DNA from: Symsagittifera roscoffensis
Taxonomy: Eukaryota; Xenacoelomorpha; Acoela; Convolutidae
DNA: 64,000 bases
Assembly (NCBI RefSeq): GCF_963678635.1
Contig: NC_087068.1
Location: forward strand, 34,295,436-34,359,435
Direction of reading: 5' to 3'
Shown: positions 46,323 through 58,450 of the stretch, one piece after another
Position numbering within the stretch: the first letter of the stretch is position 1
Layout of the letters: every line of letters begins with the position of its first letter
Translations under genes and position numbers: made by a program
Notes under the pieces: generated by a model
Database searches by the model: none
Seen by the model: only the letters and a program-made list of their open reading frames with translations
What the model was told of the DNA's origin: nothing

Positions 46323-46604
46323 AAGGGGATCGACCTTTTACCAGACCAACCTTTTACCAGAAAAGTTACAACATAAACCTTTTACCAGACTCGACAAACA
46401 AATTTGATAGACAGATGCAATGACGCCGTTTAGTCTGGTTAACGACAATGTTTTCACGGCTTCTCAGCGAAGTTTTGCTTAATGTAACCGCTTCCGTTTC
46501 GAATTTTCCACTAATTCAATTTTATCTCAATTGAAATATTGCATTGTGGTCTGGTAAAAGGTCAGTCTGGTAGAAGGTTGGTCTGGTAAAAGACCTAGCC
46601 CCAG
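46323..46604. mobile_element. MITE with ACCTTTTACCAG terminal inverted repeats
   Basis: About 282 bp. The left end AAGGGGATCGACCTTTTACC continues AGACCAACCTTTTACCAG. The right end is its inverted counterpart, with a few mismatches over ~38 bp. GCCGA flanks both ends (46318-46322 and 46605-46609), a perfect 5-bp duplication. Each terminal repeat itself contains CTTTTACCAGA more than once. No coding capacity. I could not assign a superfamily. Confidence 0.75.
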
Positions 46605-46960
46605 GCCGAGCAAGATAAAACTAAGTAACATAAATGAAAATGCAAAAGTATTGTAAGGTACTCGCAATAATTAGCAAGTCAGAATGCTAATTTCAAACTC
46701 GGCTTTCACAAGTATCGGCGGTGCGTACCCACGGAACCGCATTTCCGGGTAGCCGAAAATTAAATACCTCAAGTTTTAATTAAATCAAATAAGAAAACTC
46801 TTCACAATATGAGACCCATTTTGATTGGACAAAAAATTCCTCAAAATTTTGCAGCCTGTTAGCTACAAAAATTTGAACATTTTTAGGAGATTGGTGTGCC
46901 TTTTTTTTTACTCTCATTGAATAACTAACAACAAAAGTCATTTTTTGGCCGTCAAACTCT
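46605..46960. other. No recognised gene
   Basis: Unassigned. A small G/C-rich patch at 46715-46760 (GCGGTGCGTACCCACGGAAC) stands out but has no recognisable role. Confidence 0.4.
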
Positions 46961-47122
46961 AAATTATTTCAATATATGCTAATTTTAAAGGGGAGCACGC
47001 GCTGAAAATTGCAAATTTTTGGTAATTGTTTTAAATCCCACAAAACGGCGTTTTTGCTTGTTAGTTTTTAAATATTTGTACCCCCGCGCCCGCCTCTCGA
47101 GAAATTCCTAGATCCGCGCCTG
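46960..47122 (-). mobile_element. hAT-like MITE fragment, minus orientation
   Basis: On the minus strand it starts CAGGCGCGGATCTAGG and later shows CAGCGCGTGCTCCCCTTTAA and AAATTAGCATA. These align with the ends and the CGGCGCGCGCTCCCCC block of the MITE at 26247-41189 and of its copy at ~49240-50048. It is diverged, and the left boundary is uncertain. Confidence 0.6.
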
Positions 47123-47284
47123 CATCAACACTATAATTGATTATAATTTCGGTTGGGGCCCTCAATTTGGGCCCTCAGTTTGGTGGTTCTTAACAGTTCA
47201 TTTTTTGCCAGATGGGCATGGTGGGGTAAATGTGTGTAGGGGGAGGGGTAATTGGGAGGAGGGCAAGGGAGTGGGAAGAAGTAG

Positions 47285-47815
47285 AGAAATGAGCGAATTT
47301 ATTTTTCGGCTATCCGGGAACGATTTTATTGTTCGGCTATCCGGGAATGAATTTGTTTTTCGGCTATCCGGCAAAGAATTTATTTTTCGGATATCCGGGT
47401 ATTCCGCTCCGTGACGCGCCACCGTATCGACCACTTGCTCCACAATAATCCGCTGCGAATAAAATTTGCAAAAAAAAAGTATTTTGCACGTGAATGAGTT
47501 TTGCTGCTTTTTTGAACTGGTCTAGGACAACGGGACTTCAAGCCGAAATTACCATTTTAAAAGTACCTCAAAACACTTCGGCTATCCGGGAACGAAATTG
47601 TGTTTCGGCTATCTGGGAACGAATCTATTTTTGGGCTATCCGGGTATTCGGCTCCGTGACACAATAATCCGCTGCGTTTAAAATTTGCAAAAGAATTTTT
47701 GTGCACGTGAATTAGCTTTGCTGCTTTTTTGAACGGTTCTAGGACAACAGGCCGACGGGACTGCAAGCTGAAGGGTTTTCAAGCCGAAATTGAAATTTTA
47801 GGAGTACCTCAAACC
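47285..47815. repeat. TTCGGCTATCCGGGAA minisatellite and ~240 bp duplication
   Basis: TTCGGCTATCCGGGAACGA-type units of 26-27 bp occur four times at 47300-47405 and three times at 47576-47655. The sequence after each (CCGCTCCGTGAC, ACAATAATCCGCTGCG, TTGCACGTGAAT, CAAGCCGAAATT) is also duplicated, giving two ~240 bp direct copies. Frames read through it on both strands are by-products. Confidence 0.85.
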
Positions 47816-47899
47816 ACTATTTTATCATCTGTAAAACGTTGCTTTTCAAAAACTTAGGCATGTTTAGTCCATAAAAAGCGTGACTCAAGATAATTCACT

Positions 47900-49060
47900 A
47901 CTTCTGATTGGTATCCGTTGATAACATCAGCCAGCTTCTGAGATGCGTAAGGTATAAACATGAAAAATGCCTTCAACCAGGTTTTACTTTTCAACTTTCC
48001 GAAACATCATTTGGAGGTTTAAATTTTCTGAAAACGCCAATAATTACAGAAAAAAATCATGAAATTCAGAAAATCTTCAAAAAAGTTTTCAAATTATTCA
48101 TATTTCACTGTGAGCTATTGCGAACTTGAATCACATGAATTCAGGCATCTCAAAAAAGCTTGATCAAGATCGATATTGACTTTAAAACTTTCTAACAAGT
48201 TGCTGAAATCTTTTGCAGGAAACGAATTTTGACAAAAACAGCAACTTATTAACAAAAAACTGATACCGGCTGCTGAATCGACAAGACAATTGTGTTTCGT
48301 ACAATTTTACTTCAAGTTGGATGAATTGAAGCCTTTATTTTCACAGCCATAGAGATCTACCACCTTTTCAAATCATCCGCTACAGCCCAGTTTGATCGAC
48401 CTGCTCTTAATCTGTTCAATTGTAAGAAAAAACAAAGGAATGCGTGGCGGGTTTTTGAGTAAAAATCTTCAAAAAATGCCCAAAGACACTGTGATGGAAA
48501 CTATGGGTCTTTTTAAGTGTTTCGGGCAGTGTAAAAATTCTATCCGACTTTTTGATTTCCTTAAAATCTACGTACCCATTTTCGTTGTCAAGAGTTGTAT
48601 GAATAGAACTGTGAAGAAATGGAATGGAATATTTAGAGAAACGGTTCCCGGTTTGACTACTCAGTTAAAATCAAGAGTAAAAGGAATGACTGGCACTCAT
48701 AACAACGTAAATACGATTTGCATGTTGCACCCACACAACACAGAGCCTGGAACTACCCCAGATCTAAGATAAGTGGAACCATTGCTAGCACAGTCTAGAT
48801 AGAATTGTAAACCCGAAAGCTAAAGGTCACCTCTTTCAGTTATACAGAAGCAGGTTATGCAGAACTGATAAGGCGTTGAATTCGCTGCTTTCTACAGAGA
48901 AATCGCGAGGAAATTTTATAACATGTACTGTTATATGCAAAATATGGGAAAAGAAATAACCCGTTCATGGCCTGTGGATATCGGTTTTAGTTTGTCCAAT
49001 GATATCATGGAACAACTTTGCCTTGTTTCATATTTCCCTTAATCTAAATCAATCTTTGAC
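47900..49060 (+). pseudogene. Decayed coding region of unknown family
   Basis: Open stretches in the same strand follow each other with stops between. They are 47908-48129 (GFTFQLSETSFGGLNFL), 48392-48772 (126 codons, with KWNGIFRETVPGLTTQLK and VKGMTGTHNNVNTICMLHPH) and about 48890-49040 (REIARKFYNMYCYMQNMGKE). Composition is less AT-skewed than a random frame. I do not recognise the family and offer no function. It could be a dead gene, or a transposon or endogenous viral fragment. Confidence 0.3.
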
Positions 49061-49239
49061 AGAAAAGGTAATGTTTTCTCGTTTAAGCACAAATGTTGAG
49101 CCTTTTTGTGGGCGATGATCTGAGTAATCAATCGGTTTTGATGTTAGAATGATTAAGTTCAGGGAGCCATGGATTCTCGTTTTTAGCATATATCTCGCTT
49201 AGAATTGAAATCTGCTGGTCAAATCCTTGAGACAGGGTC

Positions 49240-50048
49240 TTTTGTCACTACTGATAGCTAGAATTCCCCCTCTCTGACAAGAAGGCTATATGCGAAAATT
49301 TTGCCGACCTTTTTTTTGAGGTCGACCAAATAGATTTTCTGAGCTCTCCCAAAGCACTACATAGACCCTGGCTCGGCCATATTTTATTGCGCGGCCGGCA
49401 AATTTTTGGAAGAAGGCATCTTTTGGAAATTTTGACCAAAAAATCATGTTTTTTCGGCGCGCGCTCCCCCTTCAAAATTAGTATAAGTTGAAGCCAAGGG
49501 CGCCCTTAGAAAAAGTTTGGGGTCCGTCCCCAAAAATGGATATCTCACAATAGTGAGTTAGGTTTTAGGTTTAACTCATAGAGTAATTTCGGATAGGGTA
49601 CACCGTCTGCTCGTCACGCTATCTTATTTTCGGCCGGATAGATTCGTGCAACTTCTTAGTCTAATACCGATCCTAATCTTACTCTTATATCTACTAGTCT
49701 CAGGATGTTTAACTAGTCTCTGCTAGGCTCAATAGATCTAGAGTATACTGGCTTATTGCGATTGCTAAAGTTCTCTGGGAGAGGTAACTAATTTCTAAAT
49801 TAAATTTAAATCTCTCTGGTGCTGAAATTACAAGTAATTTCAGCACTTACAAATAAGTGGGTTGTTAGTTAGATGGATCGTGATTGGTTAATATTAAATA
49901 CTTTATAGAGATAAAATATCCAATTTATAACCAATAATAACTATAGTTTATATCTGGTTCCAATAGTACAAAGGGGGACCCTTTGGGTCGGCAGGGGGTC
50001 GAACCCCTGACGGAGAGGAAGAACGTCCCCCCCCTAAATTCGCCCCTG
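49240..50048 (+). mobile_element. hAT-like MITE copy, interrupted by a solo LTR
   Basis: It shares TTTTCTGAGCTCTC, CAAAGCACTA, TTTTTTCGGCGCGCGCTCCC and GGACCCTTTGGGTCGGCAGG with the MITE at 26247-41189, and ends CGCCCCTG at 50048. Without the LTR and one ATAG it is about 395 bp. Its left end is too diverged to place exactly and no 8-bp duplication was found. Confidence 0.75.
49554..49962 (-). mobile_element. Solo LTR of the Gypsy-type family
   Basis: 409 bp. On the minus strand it reads TGGAACCAG ... CCTAAAACCTAACTCA. ATAG lies on both sides (49550-49553 and 49963-49966). Removing the LTR and one ATAG restores ATATCTCACAATAGTACAAA, which aligns with the uninterrupted ATATCTCAAAAAAGTACAAA at ~41088-41107 in the other MITE copy. 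This defines the family's LTR ends and its 4-bp duplication. Confidence 0.95.
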
Positions 50049-51340
50049 ATGCCAGTATTTTTGAAAATTGCACGAAACAGCCATATTTTTTGCAGTTTAT
50101 GAAAGTTCTGACCTCAAAGAACGTGTTAAAAATCCCATTTATAAAAAGTGCCATGCATTTTAAAAAAATGGGCAACCCTCAAAACAATTTCATTCTCTCA
50201 TTTTCATCTCAGAACCTGCCTCAACGATAATAAATATGGAGCTAAAACGAGTATAACTATGAATTCAAATAAATCACACTTTTCAAGAACATTTTGAAGT
50301 CGGACTATGAGATTCGAAACCTTGTATTTGGGTGTGTTTTTCACACACTAAACTGGCTTCAACAAAAACACACGTTTTAGATTTCGTTAGAAGATCTTTG
50401 CAAAAAACTCAGACACTAAAATTTATTCAAAACAGAGGCAAAGCGGAGCCTCGCATCACTTCCAATACAACGCAAGCGCAGCAATGCAAGCTAGCGAATG
50501 AAAGTGAGGCGGAAAAAAAAATCTGAAAAAAATATGGACAAAAAACACAGCAACAGCATTAAATATGCTTTTAATGACCGAGTGGCATATACGCCAACAA
50601 CAAGTGGCTAGACGCCCATTGAGCAAGAACTAAACAGAAAAAAGCCATAAGAAATTAATGTTATGAAAATTTGAGCAATTAAGTTTTAAAATTTCGAAAT
50701 TTGCCAAAACTACCTGAACTTTTCAAAAAAATCACTGTTTTTTTTTACCCTGTAAGCGACAAAAAATAAATTAAATTAGCCAATAAAAACAAGACAAAAT
50801 CATTTAGGCCGAGTATAGCTTTGAAGCTTTAAAAAAGAAAGATAAACCAAAAAATTTATATTCAGAGATGTGGTTTTAACTTTTATAAAAAACAGATGTA
50901 AACCAAAAACACTTGAAGGAAATAAGAACGGTAAAACATCAGCAGAACAAACGAAAGTCACACAATTCGATAACCACCGGAAATTTTTTTCTTCAGTTTT
51001 ATCAGTTCTGAAAAAAAAACTGCCTAGCCGGGACTCGAAACTCTGACTTTAGGGTACCTCTGACTGATAAAAGTAGCAGAAGTTGTTTCCTTTCCAAATC
51101 GGCAATAAATTAATTTCAAAACTTTTTAAAAGAATTAATTTTTTGAGTCTAATTAAAAAAGTTAGTTGGTAGAAAGTTTTAACGTAAGTTTTATAAAATT
51201 ATAAAATACTTCTTGCTTCTCAAGAAATCTTTTTTTTTCTTCATCCCAGCTTCATCACGTAAAAATGTAACCAGAATTATTCAAAAAACTAACATCATTT
51301 AAAGACTAACTCTCAACACTTTAATTTCACTTAAAACTTT
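50049..51340. other. No recognised gene
   Basis: 1.3 kb of AT-rich DNA. A 75-codon minus-strand frame overlaps the MITE end, and a 64-codon plus-strand frame (50332-50526) lacks any motif. Neither is supported as a gene. Confidence 0.45.
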
Positions 51341-51930
51341 ATTTTAAAATTTATCAAGGCTTATCCTTGCTTTTTAATAAAACCCTTTCAACTGAAAAAC
51401 AGATCATCAATGCTTCCCTTGGATCTTTAACTTAGAGTACATTTTATTTCATTTAAACTATCTGATCATCAAGGCCTCCCTCGGATCAATTAGAAAAACT
51501 TAGTTCTCCGCACCTTTTAATTCAAAGTGTCCAACGACCTCAAAGGTCGATTCACTCGTCAACCCTTATTAAAGACCCTGGACTAAAAGAGTTTAATGAA
51601 AACTAACCATTTAATTAAGATAAACAGTGAAGAACTTCGGTTACTTATCCTTCATGGAGCCTTTCCTCTTAGATGACGCAGGCTAAAACCTTGAAGTATT
51701 GGTAAGTTCTAAAAAAGTACCTAAGGATCTAAATTTACTATTCTCCATCATTTGATCACAAATCAAACCCCTAGATAAGATTCAGTAATTTCTTCTTTTC
51801 CGAAAATCTAGTCACGACAAAGTACAAAAACATTCTATACGAATTGATATACTCTCTCTACAACCCGTCAACCACGACAATCTATGCCGCAAACTAAGAA
51901 AACCACACAAAAACCATAGGACCTAAAATT
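51340..51930 (+). repeat. Gypsy-type leader region, plus orientation
   Basis: Counterpart of 6190-6800 (inverted) and partly of 10030-10200. It lies about 400 bp before an RNase H fragment, so gag and most of RT are missing from this copy. No LTR precedes it. Confidence 0.6.
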
Positions 51931-52347
51931 TTAAGACATAAAAACTCTAACCTCCGAGTATTGCATCCATCATCCTTAACCTTATATCAAGAGATAATTT
52001 AGGCAGCAAACAAACAATCATATTAGACACTTGTTTGATTAGAAACGAAAGAGACGATCTAGTAATCACACCGCACAAACAAACAGTAGGATATATCAGC
52101 TCAAAAAGACAAATAACAAATAATCACATTTCTTTCTTACCCTTTTTCAATTCCTTGGCCATTTTATTGAAGGAAACACAATCACTTCAATAAAATTGCG
52201 AATAGATGCTAAAATGAAACTTCAATCCCCATCAAATGAAACGAAATTCAAAGACATTTTTGGAATGTTAACTTTTTTATGGAAAAATATATAATGTGCA
52301 ATTATATCTAAGACCGTTTTACACTGTTCTTAGACAGCAAAGTAATT

Positions 52348-52995
52348 TTGAATGTACATGGAAACAAAAAAAAACAATTTGATGAAATAAAAGTTCTCCT
52401 TACAGATCAGATATCAAATATGATACCAGATCCCCATCAACCATTTTATGCTAATTGTGACGCTTCAAACTTTGGAATTGGCGCAGCAGTATTACCATCA
52501 CACAAAAATACAAATAAAACGAACCTATCTCAGCGAATTCAAGGCTATTTACCCGAGCCGAACTTACTCTCTACATTTATGAAAAAATGTAAGGCCATAA
52601 AATATGTTCTCACGGAATATGAACTTCGAACCCGTGGATCAAAACAGCCAACATTTTTAGATACAGATCACAAACCTATAGTTTTTCCATTCACACAAAA
52701 ATCAAACCCAAACAATAGAGTTTATATATTTCCATTTATCTTAAGGAAACTTCCAAACTTACTCAAGGTTTGGACTGCAGGAAAAAACCTTACATTACCA
52801 GACACACTTAGTCGAAACACAACACCTGAGTTAATAACAAAGAAAACAACCGTAAAAAAGCCACAAAATATAAATATTTCCTTTGAAAAAGACGAAACAT
52901 CACCACAATTGGAATGCCAATATGCAGTAAAAACCGATCTCGACAACACAGAGTTAAAGAATTTACAACAATTTCCTTTATACTCTGATTGCTAA
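52348..52995 (+). pseudogene. Ty3/Gypsy pol fragment: RT thumb/connection and RNase H
   Basis: 215 codons, the longest open frame in the window. Residues ~10-35 (FDEIKVLLTDQISNMIPDPH) match the RT thumb that precedes RNase H. YANCDASNFGIGAAVL (Asp38) is the first RNase H catalytic strand, TDHKPIVF carries the third (Asp107), and LPDTLSRN (Asp152) the fourth. The catalytic Glu, expected in the KE of the STxxKECxAI motif, is Lys80 here (STFMKKCKAI), so the enzyme is inactive. The ATG is probably secondary, as the frame is a truncated piece of pol. RNase H normally degrades the RNA strand during reverse transcription. Confidence 0.85.
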
Positions 52996-52999
52996 GCTA

Positions 53000-54320
53000 A
53001 CCATTATGAAGAAGATCTATTAGGACATTCTACCTTTAAACCAATACTATACTCATAATGGATCAAAAACAGCACACAACAAAAATCAGCTAAACAAAAA
53101 TTGTACATAAAAAACCTATTTCCTTTAAATTTTTCAATTTACAACACTCTTTAAATAATATACCTCTCTCGTAAACCAAAACTCGAATCATTTTTCTACC
53201 AGTTACAGAAAACTTAACGCTAGAATTATTACATAAATACCAAAAACTTGACCCTGTAATTAGACAACTTAAATCCTAGCATAAGTAATAACAAAACCTA
53301 TAAAAGCAGTAATGACAATTCTAGGGAAAAAAACACTCCTTAGAAATTTCAGAAAATTCAATAACACAACAAAAAGTGAAAACAAAAATCTCCTTGAATT
53401 TAAAAACAGGGAAACCAAATTACCCTGTCTACCTTTGAGTTTGATTTTTCTAGCAATTCACATCTCACATTCTCTAAAAACAAAAAGACATCAGGATCAG
53501 TAAAAACATATTCAAGCTTGATCCAAAAACACTTCTTTACAAATGCACCAATTTGGATGAAAGTTTTATGTAATGAATGCATAACATGTCAACTAAAAAA
53601 CCCAATCCACATCAAAAACAAGACTTAAAGGACAAAGCTTATATTTTATCAACAGATTATCCTTTGACACAAAAGGCCCTATATCGCCCTCCTCAGAAGA
53701 AAATTCATACATTGTACTAATAATTGATGCATTTACCCACTACGTATCACTTATCCCAGTACCTCATTGTTATGCTTATTACGCATAAATTACACTCTAT
53801 GAACATTGGATAGCCAAATTTGGTTTACCCGAAATCTTTGTTACAAACAATGGCAATGTTATGCCCCATGAATAAATGGTTTTGTCGAAGATCTGCACCG
53901 CTTGCTATCAGAATATCTTAGATGTATCATTATTGGAAACGATAGTAAAAACACTGAATGGTCAACTGACGTAAAACTATTTCCACTATCTTATAACTCA
54001 CAAATAACAACAACCTTAGGACTACGGAAACCAATTAAAACCAATAAATTCGGAAACCAATTACTTAATAAAAAACTACAGAAACCAATAATGTTCACAG
54101 CAAAATCTTAAAAAAACGCACAAAGTTATTGCCAACCTACTAAAGATTCAACTTGTTATGATTTACCATTACATACACACGATGAAGATCTTTTTCATCA
54201 TCCACAAACCTAAAATTAGCGTTTCGAACACATACATATTGCATCCTAAACCGAGATGAAAACACAATGGAGTTTATCAAAAAATAGCTAAAAACTATTA
54301 CTAAGACAAAAAAATCAATC
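53000..54320 (+). pseudogene. Ty3/Gypsy integrase remnant
   Basis: Frame-broken pieces in order: HWIAKFGLPEIFVTNNGN near 53800-53860 (catalytic TDNG is TNNG, Asp to Asn), a CPMNKW piece near 53862-53880, then 53902-54111 with LSEYLRCIIIGNDS, YNSQITTTLGL and a KPIMF tail typical of the Gypsy integrase C-terminal region. An A/T-rich tail with VMVNH and IGTYVIF-like pieces follows. Confidence 0.7.
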
Positions 54321-57300
54321 ACAAATCAATTCATGTTTCACACTAGCTACAAATTCAAAAATCGGAACATATGTTATATTTTCAACTTTTTTAAAACAAA
54401 AAGGAATATACATAAAATTACAACCTATCCGAAAAACCATACCAAATAATTGACAAACCCATTGACGTTACCCATAATTTTTTTGATTCTAACAAAAAAG
54501 AAAAAAATTAACACAAAAACAATCTTTTGCCATATTAACCAAAAGAAAACGCCCTTCGCGAACATAAATTGCCTGAAAAAGGATTAAAATTGCACAAAAA
54601 CTTCAGATATGAAGGACCAAAAAGAAAACCAACATTTGAATTGTTCTTCAGTTTTACCAAAAAAACATAAAACAAATAATTGAAACCACTCCACAGGAAG
54701 CTACAGTGATTAACTGAAAGAAAACAGCTAAAAACAAAGGCTAAATTGCAAACTAGAAGAAAAAAAATCTACCATAAAAGACAAAAGAAAAATCACAACA
54801 ACGTAAATCATCACGACTCCGAAGTCAACTACGAAAAGACTAAAGAACCTTCATTCCGCAATCTAAAATATTCAAGAAGGTTGAATTTCAGAAACCACTC
54901 CCTGATTACTTAAAAAATTTTCATTTAACTCATACCTTTTTGATTTATATTAATTGCTTTATTATTAATAATTCATTGAACAAACTAGCTCAAATTCGAT
55001 CAATCAAATTCATTTCGAAACATCATCGCATTTTGACACTACTTCACTAGCCGACAATCTGCAATCTGTTAACTCCAAATAGATATAAAATTTTAATTAA
55101 AATACCTACAGGTCAAAATAAGCAATTTTCTTATATTTGACAACTTAAATAAACATAATCTAAATGTTAAAACGCTCTACTATCACGCTGTACAAAAATC
55201 AACAACATTGTCTCGACTTATATACAACAGCTCTCCCAAATAAAAATATTGATAAGCTTAAAGACAAAATCCGACATGATCACTCAGCCTAAAGTCGATA
55301 CAATTTCACAAAACCCCTAGCCATCTAATAGATAAAAAAAATTAGGAAGCTTTTCTTCACCAAAAAATGCCCATATCCAACTCACTTATCAAAAATCAAT
55401 AAACAATCTGACCACACTCGATTTGCAACTCGGAAAATAAAAAAATATTTCGACGAACCAAATCATTTCTGAAATGCTTCTCTCTCGACCAGTTCAATAT
55501 TTCAAAATAATTATTTCAAAACTTGTTTTTTTTGTAACCTTTTTCAATTTTGTGTTTTTTCATAATAGATACTTTAGAAATAGCATTCAGTCCCCACCGA
55601 CAAGTTCATCGCTAGAACCCCCAACGACACCAAAATCTAGCCAAACAAACAATCTCAATCAACCACATGCGTTTTTTTCCAGAAAATCCCTATACATTAG
55701 AAGAAAGACACGCATCATTATCTGAAACTTTAAAACCAGCAATCCGCCACGCAACTTTAAGCGAACCTCATTACGAACCAACTTACAACGTCTACACTTC
55801 GAACTAGACATCCAAGCCAAAAACAAAATCAAACATCTACAAGAGAAACACAAATTTTCCAACCCCGTAGAAATAGAAACTTCGCAAAACCCAGACTTCA
55901 TTTCAATATACCCTTATCACCATCTCCATGCTTTTTACACCTCTCTAGTAAAACAACTCAAAAAACTACTCCATCATTAAAAACGATTTCACAACAAAAT
56001 ACTCTAAATATCCCAACGGACTGTTTAGGATCAACAATAACTTCCGATCAAAATCGTGAAAACCCCTTTACTGCCCCTTAGCACCCCCCACCCTCTTCAA
56101 CACCGTCTTCCACATTGGATCACACAAGCATTGACTCAAGGCGAAAAAAACTTAGTAAACGATCCTTTAGATCTATCATCCGACACCTCTCTGTCACGAC
56201 CAGAAACCCTCTCCCCTGTTTGGTCAATATCTTGACAGCAATAGACTACATAATTGGGCACTGAACCGATTACAATATAGACTCCTCATCCACAGAGATA
56301 TACAAGAAAATAAAAATAAAGATTCTTACTTAAGATAATTCAACTCCTAAAATTGAGAAAAAAAAAACAAAAAAACTTAAAAAATGCAGTTCATCACCCA
56401 AGCCTTTAGATCCACCAAAAAAAAACAGTTCAGTATTTACGTCTTCTATTTATTACAACAGATATATAGAAATACGATAGATATACAAAAAAGACACTTG
56501 CATACATAACCTTCTACAACCCATATTCAGGACTATCTTACACATGAATCGTTTAATAGTTTTCTTACTTAAACCTCTGTCCCCCTTGTTTGTTTAGAAC
56601 CTCCACCTTATCAAAATCCTTTCCCCCGAACAGGACCACACGATTTTCTAGTTACGCATTAAGATTGTGAAGAAAATCAACAAAAAACATTACAGGATTA
56701 CGCAATAAATCATGTAGCACAATGCTAATCTGAACGACAGGACCGAGAAGCAACAAACATAATAGCAAAACGTTATTCAAAAGAACGAGCTACAACTTGA
56801 ACAGGATATAAACTCACAGTAAAATTATCAGAGAAAGAAGTACATCGCTCACAAGTTTCAAATGGAAACAACAAAAGACTCGATCACGAATATTTTTATC
56901 AATGTAATGTTAACAGACTTTTATATCTAAATCCCGAAGACTGCCAAAACGAACTAAGACGATTAAAATTAACTACGAATAAAGGCTCAAACCGCAAATT
57001 AATAAAACTTCAAGCTTTCCCAGACTCTGAAAATCAAGCAGAACTTGAGATATACCAATGTCTTATTAATCTAGACGCTAAATACCTGTTCCACGGCGCA
57101 CACAGACGTTAAACTTATGATCTACATAAAAAAAATTGGATGCCACATTTTGAAATTGATAATCCCTCTAACTGTAAAGCTGACACAAGAAATAAAAGAT
57201 ACTAAGAAATTTATTTTTTTGATTGAAAATTACAATTACAAAAGGTACAATTAACACAAGACTTTAAAGATAATACTATATAAAATCAAGGAATACACTT

Positions 57301-58450
57301 ACCTTGTAAAAATGACTAAAGTTACTGCGATCCTATCAATCGAACTCAGGCAACCATTGTTTGGTTCCCTGAAAACACGTGTACCACCTTTCAAGTTGCT
57401 AAAAACAAGCAAAAATGGTTGCCTGGAATGGTCGCTTTTTGAATCAATTCCGCTAGAAAAAGTCAACCCTAATAAAAAAAGGTCAAATCACAAGATCAAA
57501 ATCAAATCAACGGTATTGAAAACAAACTAATTTTTCAAACTTATCCTGAAACAGAAGTCGCTTGTAAAAATAAAACACCACTTTTCACGACTCAATATTC
57601 AGAAATTCTTGTCAAATATGAAAAAGGTTTGCATGAAAACAGGAAAAATAAAGATACACCCGAATCACTTAATCCAAAACCGCAACTATGAAAAATCCAG
57701 TTAACATTTTTGAAAAACGCAGAAAACCCTAGCAGAAAACTTCACCCACAAGATAAAGATAGTACATGTTTACAAGAACTTTCACTGATGAATAATACAT
57801 ATTTTGGCGCAATCCACAATGATATACACCTATATACGAAACTAGACTGCACCTAAACAGATTTTTTCAAGAAAGGTCAATATCCGAACTAGAATCAATT
57901 CATTGCCTAGGCGAACTCGAACGTACACAAAATCTACAATCACTAGCATTAGGAGTGTTGAAAATACCCCATGGAGGATATTTGTCACTAGGTATTGGAT
58001 CAAATTTCCTTGACTACGAGGGAAACCTTCTCTGGTACTACGAATGTACTAAAAAAGTATCACCATTATACGTTTTTAAAGGTAAACGATGTTATAAAAG
58101 AATCCCTTTTTGCTAAAAAAAAATGAAGTGTTTTTTCTTGATACACTTTCAAGACGCACATATTTTTGGAGACAGCTGTCCCATGTGGATCTGAAAATAG
58201 CCACAATGTAGTACAGCTAAACCAAAACGAGGATTAAAAATATCTCTTAACTCCATTCCCTACTCTCATGCCAAAACTTAAAAAATTCTCACCAGAAAGT
58301 ATAAGAGCCATTGCTCGTAACCACAAAATAGACTTACAATCGTTAGGTATAATATAATCAAGATCAGATATACAACATCACATCAAAAAACAACATTTTC
58401 AAGAATGACCGGCTTGTGGTTACTGTTGCTGTAGCAACTGAATTAACGTT
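54320..58450 (+). pseudogene. Post-pol region with a possible third (envelope-like) reading frame, decayed
   Basis: After the integrase remnant comes an FIPQSKIFKKVEF piece (near 54850) also seen at the end of pol in the 15.5 kb element. From about 56800 to 58480, open stretches with several Cys and a hydrophobic Leu-rich segment near 58410 occur in shifting frames. Order and length suggest a third frame like the envelope-type frame of some Gypsy elements. I cannot identify it by motif. Stops are frequent and nothing is intact. Confidence 0.35.
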
